Shown here in pieces: positions 14,738-24,958 of a stretch of DNA of 64,000 nt (the first letter of the stretch is position 1; every line of letters begins with the position of its first letter). The DNA lies in NCBI GenBank assembly GCA_934477125.1, contig CAKSOL010000015.1:1-64000 (forward strand), written 5' to 3'. The position numbers and the translations under genes are program-made. Under the pieces are notes generated by a model. It did no database searches. It was not told where the DNA came from and was given only the letters and a program-made list of their open reading frames with translations. Origin of the DNA: an uncultured Eubacteriales bacterium. Its GTDB lineage: Bacteria; Bacillota; Clostridia; Oscillospirales; Acutalibacteraceae.

Positions 14738-17617
14738 ATGAATAAAATCAAACCCTTTTGGAGCTGGAATGACAGGCTGGAAAAGGAAGAGCTTGTAAGG
14801 CAGATAGAGCTGATGAAGGAAAGCGGCATAGAGGGCTTTTTTATGCACGCGCGCGGCGGACTTAAAACCGAATATATGGGAGACGACTGGTTCGACTGCA
14901 TAAAGGCGTGTATGGATAAAGCTGACGAGCTGGATATGGAAGCCTGGGCGTATGATGAAAACGGCTGGCCGAGCGGCTTTGCAAGCGGCATCGTGCCGAA
15001 AAAAAGCGTGGATTTTCAGCAGAAAAAGCTTGAAACGGCTGTGCTTAATAAGGATGATAAGCTGCCCGAAAATCTACTCGGTCTTTACAGGGTGAGCGAA
15101 AACGGCTTTGAAAAAATAAGCTCGGCAGAGGACGGCTGCTTTGCGGTGTATTATACCGTAAACCCGTATTACATAGATACGTTTAATCCGGCTGCAATTA
15201 AGTGCTTTATAAACGAAACGCACGAAAAGTATTATGAGCGTTTCGGCGGCAGATTCGGTAAATCGCTGAAGGGATTTTTCACAGATGAGCCGCAATTCGG
15301 AAAAAATGTAACGCCGTGGTCAACGCTTTTCCCCGAACTGTTTTTAAATGAGTACGGCTATTCTCTGACAGACAGTCTGCCGCTTTTATACTTCGATTTT
15401 GACAGCGCGGATAAATTCCGTTCGGATTTTTACAATATGGCGGCGAGTCGGTTCAGAACCTCGTTTATCAAGCAGATGTACGACTGGTGTACAGAGCATA
15501 ACTGCCGTCTTACCGGGCATATGATGGAGGAGGACTCTTTATTAACTCAGCTCGGCGCTACTGGCGGCGTAATGGCGTGCTATGAGTATTTCCATGAACC
15601 GGGTATAGACTGGCTCGGCAGAAAAATAAGCACACCCTTTATACCTAAACAGTTAGGGAGCGCCGCAAGACAGCTCGGCAGGAAAACGCTTACAGAGTCC
15701 TTTGCACTCTGCGGCTGGGATGTTTCGCTTAATGAGCTTAAATGGATAATGCAGTGGCAGATGGTAAACGGCGTAACCTCGCTTTGTCCTCACCTTGAGG
15801 GGTATTCCCTGCGCGGAGAGCGGAAAAGGGATTACCCTGCGTCGGTATTTTATCAGCTGCCGTGGTTTAAAGAGGCATATAAGCCCTTTGCGGAATTTAT
15901 CTGCAAAACGGGAACGGTGCTTGACGAGGGCAGAGAGGAAGCGCCGATACTGCTTATTGAACCATTACAGACCGCATATATAAAGCAGAACCCGAAAAAT
16001 GCAAAGAAAATAAACGAACTGCAAAGCAATTTCGAGAATATTACAAATGAGCTGAGCGGTAGTCATATGCTTTACCATTACGGCGACGAAAGCATTATGG
16101 AGCATTTCGGCAGCGTGAAAAACGATAAGCTTGTTATAGGAAAATGTGAATACAGCACGGTAATAATGCCGTATATGCTGTCTTTAACAGAAAGCACGTT
16201 AAAGCTGTTGACTGAATATTCACAAAACGGAGGAAAGCTTTACTTTGCCGGTGAAATGCCGAGCCTGGTAAACGGAGTAAAGGACGAACGCTTAAAAAGC
16301 CTTAAAGCCGAAAAAGCAGACCTTGATGCCATAAAAAATGAATACGGCTTTGCGAACATTACAACCGACGGAAAAGAAAACAAAAATATCCATTACACCA
16401 AGCGTGTAACGGATAACGGTGACAGAATATACTACCTTGTAAATCTTTCCGACGAAGAACAGACCGTTACGGTAAACACAAATGAAGATAATGTTTATCT
16501 TTATGATGCAGTAACCGAAAATGCGGCTGAAATGGACGGCAAACTGACATTTGCTCCCTACGCAAGCTTTATGCTTATATCATCTGAAACGGTAAAACCC
16601 GAAAAGGCGGACAACAGAGAAACAGAGTATGTAATCATAAACCGCGAATTTAAAGTTTCCGAAAGCACTGTAAACGCACTTACCCTTGATTTTTGCAGGT
16701 ACAGAACAGACGGCGGAGAGTGGCAGCCCGAAACTGCGGTTATAATACTGCAAAGAAAGCTGTTGGAGCTTAAAAGACCCTGTAGGATAGAGCTTGAGTT
16801 TTCGTTTAATGCCGAAAGCGGAGCGCTGACGGATAACATCTGCCTGTGCACCGAAACACCCGAAAGCTTTGAGCTTCTGATAAACGGCAAGCCGTTTGAG
16901 TTTAAAGACGATGGATATTATGTGGATAAATCCATAAGAAAGAGCAATATTTCGGAGTATGTCATACAGGGCAAAAACACAATAACCCTAAAGGGCGAGT
17001 TTTACCAAAGCGAGGATGTATACCGCGTATTATTCACACCGGGTATACACGAAAGCGAATTAAACAAGATGACCTACGATACCGAGCTTGAAAGCATTTA
17101 TATAACAGGCTCGTTCGGAGTAAGGGCGGAGGACGAAATAAGCTATGGCAAGCGCAAATCAATATTCGCCGGCAGACGCTTTACCCTGACAGAAATGCCG
17201 GAAACGGTAGATATTTCAAAAATAACCGAAAGCGGATTTTGGTTTTTCTCCGGTGCTATGGAGCTTACGGGCAATATTTCCGTAAATAAAAAGGAAAACA
17301 CCAAATATGTGCTATCGCTTAAAAAGCTCAACGCGCCTGCCGCAAGGTTAGAGGTAAACGGCAAAAAAGCGGCAGTGTTAATGTTTGCGCCGTTTAATGC
17401 CGATATAACCGAATTCCTTAAAAACGGCGGAAACGAGCTTAAAATAACCCTGCTTTCGGGCAATCGCAATCTTTTGGGACCGCACCACAAACCGCAGGGT
17501 GAAATTTACAATGTGGGTCCGTCTACCTTTACCGATAAACACGGCTGGGCGGACGATACATCAAAGCCTGCATGGACTGATGATTACAGCTTTGTAAGGT
17601 TCGGAGCCGAAATTTGA
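14738..17617 (+). CDS. GH106-like glycoside hydrolase (alpha-L-rhamnosidase family)
   Basis: A 959-residue protein without a signal peptide, so cytoplasmic. The N-terminal barrel shows FWSWND, GIEGFFMHARGGL, AYDENGWPSGFASG, GFFTDEPQFG and GHMMEED, typical of the GH106/glycosyl-hydrolase-106-like group; C-terminal beta-sandwich modules follow. Family members remove alpha-L-rhamnose or related sugars from plant or polysaccharide substrates. It has its own promoter and terminator and no transporter beside it, so it is monocistronic. The substrate is uncertain because many members are uncharacterised. Confidence 0.8.
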   Translation: MNKIKPFWSWNDRLEKEELVRQIELMKESGIEGFFMHARGGLKTEYMGDDWFDCIKACMDKADELDMEAWAYDENGWPSGFASGIVPKKSVDFQQKKLETAVLNKDDKLPENLLGLYRVSENGFEKISSAEDGCFAVYYTVNPYYIDTFNPAAIKCFINETHEKYYERFGGRFGKSLKGFFTDEPQFGKNVTPWSTLFPELFLNEYGYSLTDSLPLLYFDFDSADKFRSDFYNMAASRFRTSFIKQMYDWCTEHNCRLTGHMMEEDSLLTQLGATGGVMACYEYFHEPGIDWLGRKISTPFIPKQLGSAARQLGRKTLTESFALCGWDVSLNELKWIMQWQMVNGVTSLCPHLEGYSLRGERKRDYPASVFYQLPWFKEAYKPFAEFICKTGTVLDEGREEAPILLIEPLQTAYIKQNPKNAKKINELQSNFENITNELSGSHMLYHYGDESIMEHFGSVKNDKLVIGKCEYSTVIMPYMLSLTESTLKLLTEYSQNGGKLYFAGEMPSLVNGVKDERLKSLKAEKADLDAIKNEYGFANITTDGKENKNIHYTKRVTDNGDRIYYLVNLSDEEQTVTVNTNEDNVYLYDAVTENAAEMDGKLTFAPYASFMLISSETVKPEKADNRETEYVIINREFKVSESTVNALTLDFCRYRTDGGEWQPETAVIILQRKLLELKRPCRIELEFSFNAESGALTDNICLCTETPESFELLINGKPFEFKDDGYYVDKSIRKSNISEYVIQGKNTITLKGEFYQSEDVYRVLFTPGIHESELNKMTYDTELESIYITGSFGVRAEDEISYGKRKSIFAGRRFTLTEMPETVDISKITESGFWFFSGAMELTGNISVNKKENTKYVLSLKKLNAPAARLEVNGKKAAVLMFAPFNADITEFLKNGGNELKITLLSGNRNLLGPHHKPQGEIYNVGPSTFTDKHGWADDTSKPAWTDDYSFVRFGAEI

Positions 17618-17637
17618 AATAAAATTATATAGTATTT

Positions 17638-17706
17638 AAGACGAACGGTTATTCCTTTGGGTTTGTGCCGCCATTTGCGGCACTGGAATTTCCGTTCGCT
17701 TTTTTT
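17638..17706 (+). terminator. Terminator of the GH106-like gene
   Basis: GACGAACGG (from 17640) pairs with CCGTTCGC (to 17699) around an inner GTGCCGCC/GGCGGCAC-type stem, followed by TTTTTTT. Long bipartite stem with a good U tract. Confidence 0.85.
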
Positions 17707-17759
17707 GTAACACTTCTGCCGTAAATACGCAATTTTACAAATTTTCAGCATATTAACTG

Positions 17760-17789
17760 TTGACAAGACGGGGTATTGTTTGATAAAAT
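17760..17789 (+). promoter_or_regulatory. Promoter of yicC-remA-gmk-rpoZ-priA region
   Basis: TTGACA (17760-17765), 18 nt, TAAAAT (17784-17789), 38 nt before the yicC start. No terminator is seen before about 29.7 kb, so it may drive a very long transcript. Confidence 0.65.
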
Positions 17790-17826
17790 ATTATGAATTG
17801 ATATATTTTGGAGGAAAGCGCCAGCT

Positions 17827-18705
17827 ATGGTAATGAGTATGACCGGATTCGGCCGTGATAAGCAGACTGTCGGAAATTATGACGTTACTGTTGAAATTCG
17901 TTCGGTTAATCACAGGTATTTTGAATTTTCATCGCGTCTGCCCAGGTTTTATACATTTTTGGAGGAACGCCTCAAGACGTTTTGCCGCGAAAAAATAACG
18001 CGCGGCAAGGTCGAGGTGTCGGTGCTGATTGAGGACCGCAGCGAGGACGCTGTTGAGCTTGAGCTCAACCGGCAGTATGCCGATGCGTATATTAAGGCGC
18101 TGCGCTCGCTTGCTCAGGAATATCACTTAAAGGACGATATAACCGTCAGCTCTGTTATCGGTAATCAGGATATTTTTAATGTCCGCCGTAAGGAAACCGA
18201 TGAACAAGCTGTTTCCGAGGCGGTTATGACTGTTGCCGAAACGGCGCTTTGCCGTTTTTCCGAAATGCGGAGTACAGAGGGCAAGAGGCTTGCAGATGAT
18301 GTTGAAAGCAGAGCGGGTCAGATACTTGAAATGGTCGGATTTATTGAAAAACGCTCTCCGCAGACCGTTGCGGAATACCGCGCGGCTCTCGAACAGAAAA
18401 TGAAAGAGCTTCTCGGAGATACAACGGTTGACGAGCAGCGCTTGCTTACCGAAACCGCGATTTTTGCCGACCGCATTGCGGTGGACGAGGAAACCGTGCG
18501 GCTGAGGAGCCATATAAATCAGCTGTGCGGTCAGCTGAAAACCGGCGGCGCAATAGGAAGAAAGCTTGATTTTCTGATTCAGGAAATGAACCGAGAGGCT
18601 AACACAATCGGCTCAAAGGCTCAGAACCTTGAAATCGCGCAGACCGTGGTTGAGATAAAGGCTCAGATTGAAAAAATCAGGGAACAGATACAGAATATCG
18701 AGTGA
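17827..18705 (+). CDS. yicC: YicC/YloC-family endoribonuclease
   Basis: A 292-residue protein with the family start MSMTGFGR and SVNHRYFE, an acidic middle segment, and the C-terminal DUF1732 part with GRKLDFLIQEMNREANTIGSKA. YicC proteins are RNA endonucleases or RNase adaptor factors. The order yicC-remA-gmk-rpoZ is conserved through Firmicutes. GGAGGAAAG is upstream of the ATG at 17827. Confidence 0.92.
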   Translation: MVMSMTGFGRDKQTVGNYDVTVEIRSVNHRYFEFSSRLPRFYTFLEERLKTFCREKITRGKVEVSVLIEDRSEDAVELELNRQYADAYIKALRSLAQEYHLKDDITVSSVIGNQDIFNVRRKETDEQAVSEAVMTVAETALCRFSEMRSTEGKRLADDVESRAGQILEMVGFIEKRSPQTVAEYRAALEQKMKELLGDTTVDEQRLLTETAIFADRIAVDEETVRLRSHINQLCGQLKTGGAIGRKLDFLIQEMNREANTIGSKAQNLEIAQTVVEIKAQIEKIREQIQNIE

Positions 18706-18723
18706 GCTAAGGGGGATTTTTCA

Positions 18724-18996
18724 TTGCAGCTTGTTAATATAGGCTTCGGAAATATGGTTTCGGCTAACAGGATGGTCGCCATTGTCAGCCCGGAATCCGC
18801 GCCGATAAAGCGGATAATTCAGGATTCCAAGGAAAGAGGAACTCTGATAGACGCTACTCACGGCAGAAGGACGAGAGCGGTAATAATAACCGACAGCGGT
18901 CATATAATTCTTACGTATTTGCAGGCTGAAACCCTTGCAAACCGGATTTCGGATGAGAATGACCAGGAATTTTCGGAGGAGTCGGACGATGAATAA
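18724..18996 (+). CDS. remA: RemA-type extracellular matrix regulatory protein (DUF370)
   Basis: A 90-residue DNA-binding protein: NIGFGNMVSANRMVAIVSPE, RRTRAVIITDSGHIILT. In B. subtilis RemA activates biofilm matrix genes. The start codon is TTG with AGGGGGA upstream. The acidic C-terminal tail (DENDQEFSEESDDE) is longer than in Bacillus. It overlaps gmk by 8 nt. Confidence 0.9.
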   Translation: MQLVNIGFGNMVSANRMVAIVSPESAPIKRIIQDSKERGTLIDATHGRRTRAVIITDSGHIILTYLQAETLANRISDENDQEFSEESDDE

Positions 18997-19612
18997 GGGC
19001 AGACTGTTTATAGTATCGGGACCGTCGGGTTCGGGAAAGGATACCGTGCTGGCGAGGGTGTTTGAAAAATGCCCGGAGCTTTCGTTTTCAATTTCCTCGA
19101 TAACACGGTCTATGAGAGCAGGAGAACGCGAGGGAGAAAAGTATCACTTTATATCCTCCGCGGAATTTGAACGGATGATAGCCGAGGACAAACTTCTTGA
19201 GCATAATGTTTTTATGGGCAATTATTACGGTACGCCGCGTGAGCCGGTTGAACGCTGTATAGAAACCGGCGGAGATATTATAGTCGAGGTCGATGTCAAC
19301 GGAGCGGCGCAGATACGCAGCAGATGCCCTGAGGCTGTGAGCATTTTTATAATGCCGCCGTCGCTCAAGGTGCTGCGGGAGCGGCTCAGCGGCAGAGGAA
19401 CCGAGTCTGCGGAGCAGGTTGAGGGGCGGCTGAAAAGCGCGCTTGAAGAAATAGCCCGCGCCGGGGAATATGATTATATAATCACAAACGGACAGCTTGA
19501 AACGGCGGTTGAGGATGTTATAACCGTTATAAAAGCGGACAGACTGAGCATCTGCCGCCGCCGCGGAATAATAGATGAAATACTTGCAAAGGCAAATAAT
19601 GAAAGGAATTGA
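18989..19612 (+). CDS. gmk: Guanylate kinase
   Basis: A 207-residue enzyme converting GMP and ATP to GDP and ADP. The P-loop SGPSGSGKDTVL is at residues 9-20, followed by SITRSMRAGEREG (GMP binding) and EVDVNGAAQIR. The ATG at 18989 has GGAGGAG upstream and overlaps the remA stop by 8 nt; upstream in-frame codons have no ribosome site. Confidence 0.95.
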   Translation: MNKGRLFIVSGPSGSGKDTVLARVFEKCPELSFSISSITRSMRAGEREGEKYHFISSAEFERMIAEDKLLEHNVFMGNYYGTPREPVERCIETGGDIIVEVDVNGAAQIRSRCPEAVSIFIMPPSLKVLRERLSGRGTESAEQVEGRLKSALEEIARAGEYDYIITNGQLETAVEDVITVIKADRLSICRRRGIIDEILAKANNERN

Positions 19613-19617
19613 TTTTG

Positions 19618-19821
19618 ATGATGCAGGAACGCACCGGACTTAACGAGAATATAGGAAAGCTGATAAGGTTTTATGATAACCGCTACCGCCTCGTTATGGA
19701 TATAGCCAAGCTGGCGCGCAAGATTTCCGAAAAGCCGGATAAAACCGAGGAGGAAATGATAACAAAGCCGGTAAGTATGGCAATAGACGAGCTGGCTCGC
19801 GAAAAGGGTCTCGACGATTAA
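19618..19821 (+). CDS. rpoZ: RNA polymerase omega subunit
   Basis: A 67-residue protein (MMQERTG...) with YRLVMDIAKLARKI and KPVSMAIDELA, the short Firmicutes form of omega. The ATG at 19618 (or 19621) follows AAAGGA. It has the standard position between gmk and priA. Confidence 0.88.
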   Translation: MMQERTGLNENIGKLIRFYDNRYRLVMDIAKLARKISEKPDKTEEEMITKPVSMAIDELAREKGLDD

Positions 19822-19826
19822 AAAGC

Positions 19827-22265
19827 GTGAGTAAGCTGATGGGCAAAAGGAAAGTCGGCGTTGCAATAGACGGCGCATCGGGTTCATTTGACCGTCTTTA
19901 CAGCTACGCAGTCCCCGAAGCGCTGCTTTCGTCCGCTCTGCCGGGATGCAGGGTAACTGTTCCGTTCGGCAGGGGGGACGCAAAGCGCCAGGGAATGATA
20001 TTCTCGGTCAGCGATGACTGCGGCGAAAAGCCTTTAAAGGAGCTTTACGGCGTTACCGACTCCGAGCCGGCGCTGAACGATGAAATGCTGAAAATATGCG
20101 AATGGCTCAAGGAGCATACCTTTTGCAGCTATTTTGACGCAGTTCATACCGTTATACCCGCAGGGCTAAATTATAAGCTCGCCGATTATTACTCCGCCGA
20201 TAAAGAATTTTCAACGCCCTCGCTGCTGGAGACTCCCGAAAGGGAGGTATACGACTACCTGTGTGAAAACGGAGAAACGCCGCTTAAAGAGCTTGAAAAA
20301 AGGTTTGATAATGCCGACAGTCTGCTTGAAAGACTGGAGGAGCTTGAGGCGGTTTTCAGAACGGGTATGCCTGTTCGCAGAATGGGCGACCTGACGCAGC
20401 GCTTTATAAGAATTTGCGCCGATGAGGAAACCGTTAATGCCTGCGGTCTTACGGCGCGTCAGAGGGAGCTTGCCGATATTGTCGCCGGATTGGGCGAATG
20501 CAGCGTTAAGGAGCTGCTTTATTTCACAGGCGCTTCCACCTCGGTTGTCAACGCTTTGATTAAAAAGGGCGTTTTTGAAAGCTATGAAAAGGAAGTATTC
20601 CGTATGCCGCCCCGGCGGCGCGAAAGGAAGAATACGCCTATAATCCTAACGCCGGAGCAGCAAACCGCCTTTGACGGACTTTGCGCCGGGCTTTCGGGAG
20701 AAAAAGCGGATGTTTCCCTGCTTTTCGGTGTTACGGGGAGCGGCAAAACGCAGGTGTTTTTAAAGCTTGTTGACCGCGTTTCGTCCGCCGGGCGCGGCGT
20801 TATAGTTATGGTGCCGGAAATAGCCCTGACCCCGCAGATGATTGAAATTTTCAGCAGCAGATACGGCGACAGCGTAGCCGTTCTGCACAGCGCCATGTCA
20901 ATAGGCCGCAGGATGGATGAGTATAAACGTATCCGTCAGGGAAAGGCGCTTATTGCAATAGGAACGCGAAGCGCGGTTTTTGCTCCTTTTTCGGATCTCG
21001 GTCTGATAATAATGGATGAGGAGCAGGAGCATACCTATAAATCGGAGAAAGCTCCCCGGTTTCATGCAAGGGAGCTGGCAAAATTCCGCGCAGGGTACCA
21101 TAAGGCGATGCTTTGCCTCGCCTCTGCTACGCCATCGCTTGAAACCTACGGAGCGGCGCTGACCGGCAGATACAGAATGTTCAGCCTTACTCAGCGTTAC
21201 GGTGCAGCCACACTGCCTGAGGTTACAATGGTTGATATGCGAAAGGAAATTGCCGGAGGAAACTCAGGCAGCATCAGCGGTGAGCTTTATTCGGCGATTG
21301 AAAACGCGCTTAAAAACGGAAAGCAGGCGATTGTTCTGCTTAACCGCCGCGGGCATAATACCTATATAACCTGTCCGAGCTGCGGATATGTCGCGACGTG
21401 TCCAAATTGCAGCATTTCTCTGACGTATCATTCCGCAAATCACCGGCTGATGTGTCATTATTGCGGATATTCCGAGGAACAGCCGAAGAAATGCCCGCAA
21501 TGCGGAAGCGAAATCGTCCGGTTTTTGGGAGCGGGAACGCAAAAGGTTGAGGAAGAGCTTAAAGCAATGCTCCCGAACGCCCGTATAGCGCGGATGGACG
21601 CTGACAGCACTATGACGCGCGACTCCTATTCAAAATATTTTTCGGCGTTTGCCGCCGGGGAATACGATATTCTTCTCGGAACGCAGATGGTGGCAAAGGG
21701 ACTTGATTTTCCGAATGTGACGGTAGTAGGCGTTATAGGAGCCGACCGCGCCGCTTACAGCGAGGATTACCGGGGATTTGAAAGAACCTTCTCTCTGCTT
21801 ACTCAGGTTATAGGCAGAGCAGGCCGCGGAGAAAGCCCCGGACGTGCAATTATTCAGACGACCGACCCTCAGAGCAATATCGTTTCTCTCGCCAAAACTC
21901 AGAATTATGAGGCATTCTATAACGAGGAAATAATGACGCGAAGGGTTATGGTTTTTCCGCCGTTTTGCGATATTTGCGTTATCTGCGTTCAGTCTCCGGA
22001 CCGAAACGCGGCAAGGGAGACCGCGGACCGAATTTTCGGAAATATAAAGAATTTGCTCAGCGGTGATTATAAGGATATTCGCATAATTATTCTCGGTCCG
22101 GCTGCCGCCGCCGTTCCGAAAATCAACAACCGCTACCGTTTCAGACTTACGGTGAAATGCAGAGACAGCCGGCGTTTTCGGGAAATGTTGAGAAAGTCAA
22201 CCGATATCAGACTTAAAAGAGACGTATCATTTTTTATCGACATAAACCCGGAAACTGTTATTTAA
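19827..22265 (+). CDS. priA: Primosomal helicase PriA (replication restart)
   Basis: An 812-residue superfamily 2 helicase. An N-terminal 3'-DNA-binding domain is followed by Walker A GVTGSGKT, the DEEQEH box, and a zinc-binding insertion with eight cysteines (CPSC, CPNC, CHYC, CPQC), then helicase motifs with GADRAAYSEDYRGFER and QVIGRAGR. It restarts collapsed forks. The start is GTG at 19827; an internal ATG at 19839 is possible. Confidence 0.95.
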   Translation: MSKLMGKRKVGVAIDGASGSFDRLYSYAVPEALLSSALPGCRVTVPFGRGDAKRQGMIFSVSDDCGEKPLKELYGVTDSEPALNDEMLKICEWLKEHTFCSYFDAVHTVIPAGLNYKLADYYSADKEFSTPSLLETPEREVYDYLCENGETPLKELEKRFDNADSLLERLEELEAVFRTGMPVRRMGDLTQRFIRICADEETVNACGLTARQRELADIVAGLGECSVKELLYFTGASTSVVNALIKKGVFESYEKEVFRMPPRRRERKNTPIILTPEQQTAFDGLCAGLSGEKADVSLLFGVTGSGKTQVFLKLVDRVSSAGRGVIVMVPEIALTPQMIEIFSSRYGDSVAVLHSAMSIGRRMDEYKRIRQGKALIAIGTRSAVFAPFSDLGLIIMDEEQEHTYKSEKAPRFHARELAKFRAGYHKAMLCLASATPSLETYGAALTGRYRMFSLTQRYGAATLPEVTMVDMRKEIAGGNSGSISGELYSAIENALKNGKQAIVLLNRRGHNTYITCPSCGYVATCPNCSISLTYHSANHRLMCHYCGYSEEQPKKCPQCGSEIVRFLGAGTQKVEEELKAMLPNARIARMDADSTMTRDSYSKYFSAFAAGEYDILLGTQMVAKGLDFPNVTVVGVIGADRAAYSEDYRGFERTFSLLTQVIGRAGRGESPGRAIIQTTDPQSNIVSLAKTQNYEAFYNEEIMTRRVMVFPPFCDICVICVQSPDRNAARETADRIFGNIKNLLSGDYKDIRIIILGPAAAAVPKINNRYRFRLTVKCRDSRRFREMLRKSTDIRLKRDVSFFIDINPETVI

Positions 22266-22293
22266 CAGATAATTGTATGGAAGGAATATAAAA

Positions 22294-22740
22294 ATGGCAA
22301 TCCGAAATATAGTTAAATTAGGGGACGATATTCTGCGGAAAATATGCAGAACTCAGCTTGATTTTGACGATAGGCTTGCTCAGACACTCGACGATATGGC
22401 GGATACTATGTATAAAGCGCAGGGAGTCGGTCTTGCGGCTCCGCAGATAGGAATACTCCGCCGATATTGCATTGTTGACGTCGGAGACGGCATTATTGAG
22501 CTTGTCAATCCGGTTATCGAAAGCGAACGCGGCAAGCAGACGGGCGAGGAGGGCTGTCTTTCCATTCCCGACCGTTATGAGGAGGTCACAAGACCTATGT
22601 ATGTCACCGTAAGAGCGCAGGACAGAAACGGAAAAAGCTTTAAAATAAAAGCCGAGGGCTTTAAGGCGAGAGCGCTATGCCACGAAATAGACCACCTTGA
22701 CGGTATACTTTATATTGACCGTGTGGCAGGAGGAAAATAA
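22294..22740 (+). CDS. def: Peptide deformylase
   Basis: A 148-residue metalloenzyme that removes the formyl group from nascent peptides. The three motifs are present: GVGLAAPQ, EEGCLS and HEIDH (usually HEVDH or HEFDH). The ATG at 22294 has AAGGAA upstream; the open frame begins earlier without a good start. It is grouped with fmt as usual. Confidence 0.95.
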   Translation: MAIRNIVKLGDDILRKICRTQLDFDDRLAQTLDDMADTMYKAQGVGLAAPQIGILRRYCIVDVGDGIIELVNPVIESERGKQTGEEGCLSIPDRYEEVTRPMYVTVRAQDRNGKSFKIKAEGFKARALCHEIDHLDGILYIDRVAGGK

Positions 22741-22742
22741 CA

Positions 22743-23669
22743 GTGAATGTAGTTTTTATGGGAACGCCGGAATATGCCGCCGAAACACTCAGGGCGCTTA
22801 TAGCGTCGGAGCATAGCGTCATAGGCGTTTTTGCGCAGCCGGATAAACCGGCAGGACGTAAGCAGATACTTACTCCGCCGCCGGTAAAGCTGCTTGCCGA
22901 GGAAAACGGAATTCCGGTTTTTCAGCCTAAAACGCTGAGGGACGGCGAGGCGCTCAGAATAATTGAAAAGCTGGCTCCCGATATAATTGTCGTTGTTGCA
23001 TACGGTAAGATTTTACCTCAGGAAATATTATCCTTTCCGAAATACGGCTGCATAAACGGGCACGCCTCGCTGCTGCCTAAATACCGCGGAGCGTCGCCGA
23101 TACAATGGAGTATCGTCTGCGGGGAAAAGAAAACCGGAATAACGGTTATGCAGATGGACGCCGGGATGGATACAGGCGATATTCTCGAAGTCAGGGAAAC
23201 GGAAATCAGGGACGGCGAGACGGCGGGCGAGCTGTTTGAAAGGCTGGCGCCGATTTCGGCGGAGCTTATTCTGAAAACGCTCGACGATATTATAAACGGA
23301 GATATTTGCCCGGAAAAGCAGGATGAGTCGCAGGCAAGCTACGCTCCGATACTGAAAAAGGAAATGGCTCACCTTGATTTCAAAAAAGATGCCCAGGAGC
23401 TTGAATGTGCCGTTCGCGGATTTAATCCGTGGCCCTGTGCGTATACTATACTTGAGGGGAAAAGAGTAAAGATTTTAAAATGTGCCGTCGGCGGAGAAAC
23501 GAGTTCTCCTGCCGGCTCGGTTACGGACGGTGATACGTCCTTGCAGATTGCCTGCGGGGACGGGAAAAGGCTTCGTATTCTTGAGGTGCAGCCTGAGGGC
23601 GGAAAGACAATGCCGGCGGAAAATTGGCTGCGCGGTCATAAAATCGCCGCCGGAACGGTAGCAGAATAA
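22743..23669 (+). CDS. fmt: Methionyl-tRNA formyltransferase
   Basis: A 308-residue enzyme that formylates Met-tRNA for initiation. The N-terminal Rossmann fold begins VVFMGTPEYAAETL, the formyl-THF site holds HASLLPKYRGASPIQW, and a C-terminal OB-like domain follows. The start codon is GTG, with AGGAGG 11 nt upstream, 2 nt after the def stop. Confidence 0.95.
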   Translation: MNVVFMGTPEYAAETLRALIASEHSVIGVFAQPDKPAGRKQILTPPPVKLLAEENGIPVFQPKTLRDGEALRIIEKLAPDIIVVVAYGKILPQEILSFPKYGCINGHASLLPKYRGASPIQWSIVCGEKKTGITVMQMDAGMDTGDILEVRETEIRDGETAGELFERLAPISAELILKTLDDIINGDICPEKQDESQASYAPILKKEMAHLDFKKDAQELECAVRGFNPWPCAYTILEGKRVKILKCAVGGETSSPAGSVTDGDTSLQIACGDGKRLRILEVQPEGGKTMPAENWLRGHKIAAGTVAE

Positions 23670-24952
23670 TGAAAAACGCTCGTTCGGCTGCGGTCGCCGC
23701 GCTGGTTGAGGTTGAAACCAAGGGCGGCTATTCAAACCTTGTTCTTAAAAATCTGTTTTCGGAAAGCGGACTTTCTCCGGCGGACCGTTCGCTTGCCGCC
23801 GCTTTGTTTTACGGCGTTCTCGACCGTAAGCTGACGGTCGATTATATCCTGAACCGACTTCTGAAAAAAGGAATTAAAAGCATAAAGCCTTTTACCGCGT
23901 CGGTTCTGAGAATATCGGCATATCAGCTGCTGTTTATGGAGCGTATTCCGGACAGCGCCGCCGTAAATGAGGCTGTAAAGCTTGTTAAAGGTTCCCGCGA
24001 GAGCTATAATGCGGGTCTTGTCAATGCAGTTCTGAGAAATCTTATAAGAAACGGCGCCGATTTGCCGGAGGGCAGCGATACGGCGTCGCTCAGCGTCAGA
24101 TATTCCTGCCCCGAATGGATTATTGAAAGCTTCGCGGAGGATTACGGATACGAAAACGCTCTCGGAATAATCAAGACCTCGCTTGAAGAACCGCCGGTAA
24201 TATTACACGTTAATACCCTGCGCGTCTCTGCCGCAGAGCTATGCGAAATTCTGAACGGCGAGGGCGTGAACGCAGAGGAGATACCTGAGGAGAACGCTTT
24301 GTCGGTTTACGGAGGAATCGCTGTTGAGTCTCTTGAAAGCTATAAAAAGGGTCTGTTTTTTGTTCAGGATCTCGCCTGTCAGCGCAGTATAGCGAAATTG
24401 CAGCCCAAAGCCGGGGAAAGGGTTATCGACCTTTGCGCGGCTCCCGGAGGAAAGAGCCTTGCCGCCGCTCTGCTTATGAAAAATCAGGGCGAAATAAAGG
24501 CATTTGATATATACGAAAAAAGGGTTGAGCTTATAAACCGCTCCGCCCGGCGGCTCGGATTGAGCTGTATTTCCGCCGATACTGCGGACGCTGAAATATT
24601 TAATCCGCAGCTCGGCAAATTTAACGCTGTTATATGCGATGTCCCCTGCTCCGGACTCGGCGTTTTGCGCCGCAAGCCGGAAATTAAGTATAAAAAAACC
24701 GACAGCCTGCAATTACGGGCTCTTGAGGAAACTCAGCGTAAAATCCTTGATAACGCCGCGGGGTATACCGCGCCGGGAGGCAGGATTATCTATTCCACCT
24801 GCACTCTCAGAAAAGCTGAAAATGAGGAGCAGATAAAGTCTTTTCTTGACAGGAACGGTACTTTTGCTGTACAATACGAACATACTTACTTTCCTCATAT
24901 TGACAGGACCGACGGTTTTTACTGCGCAATACTTGTTAATTCCAAACGCTGA
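23669..24952 (+). CDS. rsmB: 16S rRNA m5C967 methyltransferase RsmB
   Basis: A 427-residue protein. An N-terminal NusB-like RNA-binding domain (residues 1-140) is followed by a SAM domain with LCAAPGGKSLAAALL, the DVPCSGLGVLRRKPEIKY catalytic cysteine segment and YSTCTL, the second cysteine. The ATG overlaps the fmt stop by one base. Confidence 0.93.
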   Translation: MKNARSAAVAALVEVETKGGYSNLVLKNLFSESGLSPADRSLAAALFYGVLDRKLTVDYILNRLLKKGIKSIKPFTASVLRISAYQLLFMERIPDSAAVNEAVKLVKGSRESYNAGLVNAVLRNLIRNGADLPEGSDTASLSVRYSCPEWIIESFAEDYGYENALGIIKTSLEEPPVILHVNTLRVSAAELCEILNGEGVNAEEIPEENALSVYGGIAVESLESYKKGLFFVQDLACQRSIAKLQPKAGERVIDLCAAPGGKSLAAALLMKNQGEIKAFDIYEKRVELINRSARRLGLSCISADTADAEIFNPQLGKFNAVICDVPCSGLGVLRRKPEIKYKKTDSLQLRALEETQRKILDNAAGYTAPGGRIIYSTCTLRKAENEEQIKSFLDRNGTFAVQYEHTYFPHIDRTDGFYCAILVNSKR

Positions 24953-24958
24953 AGCGAG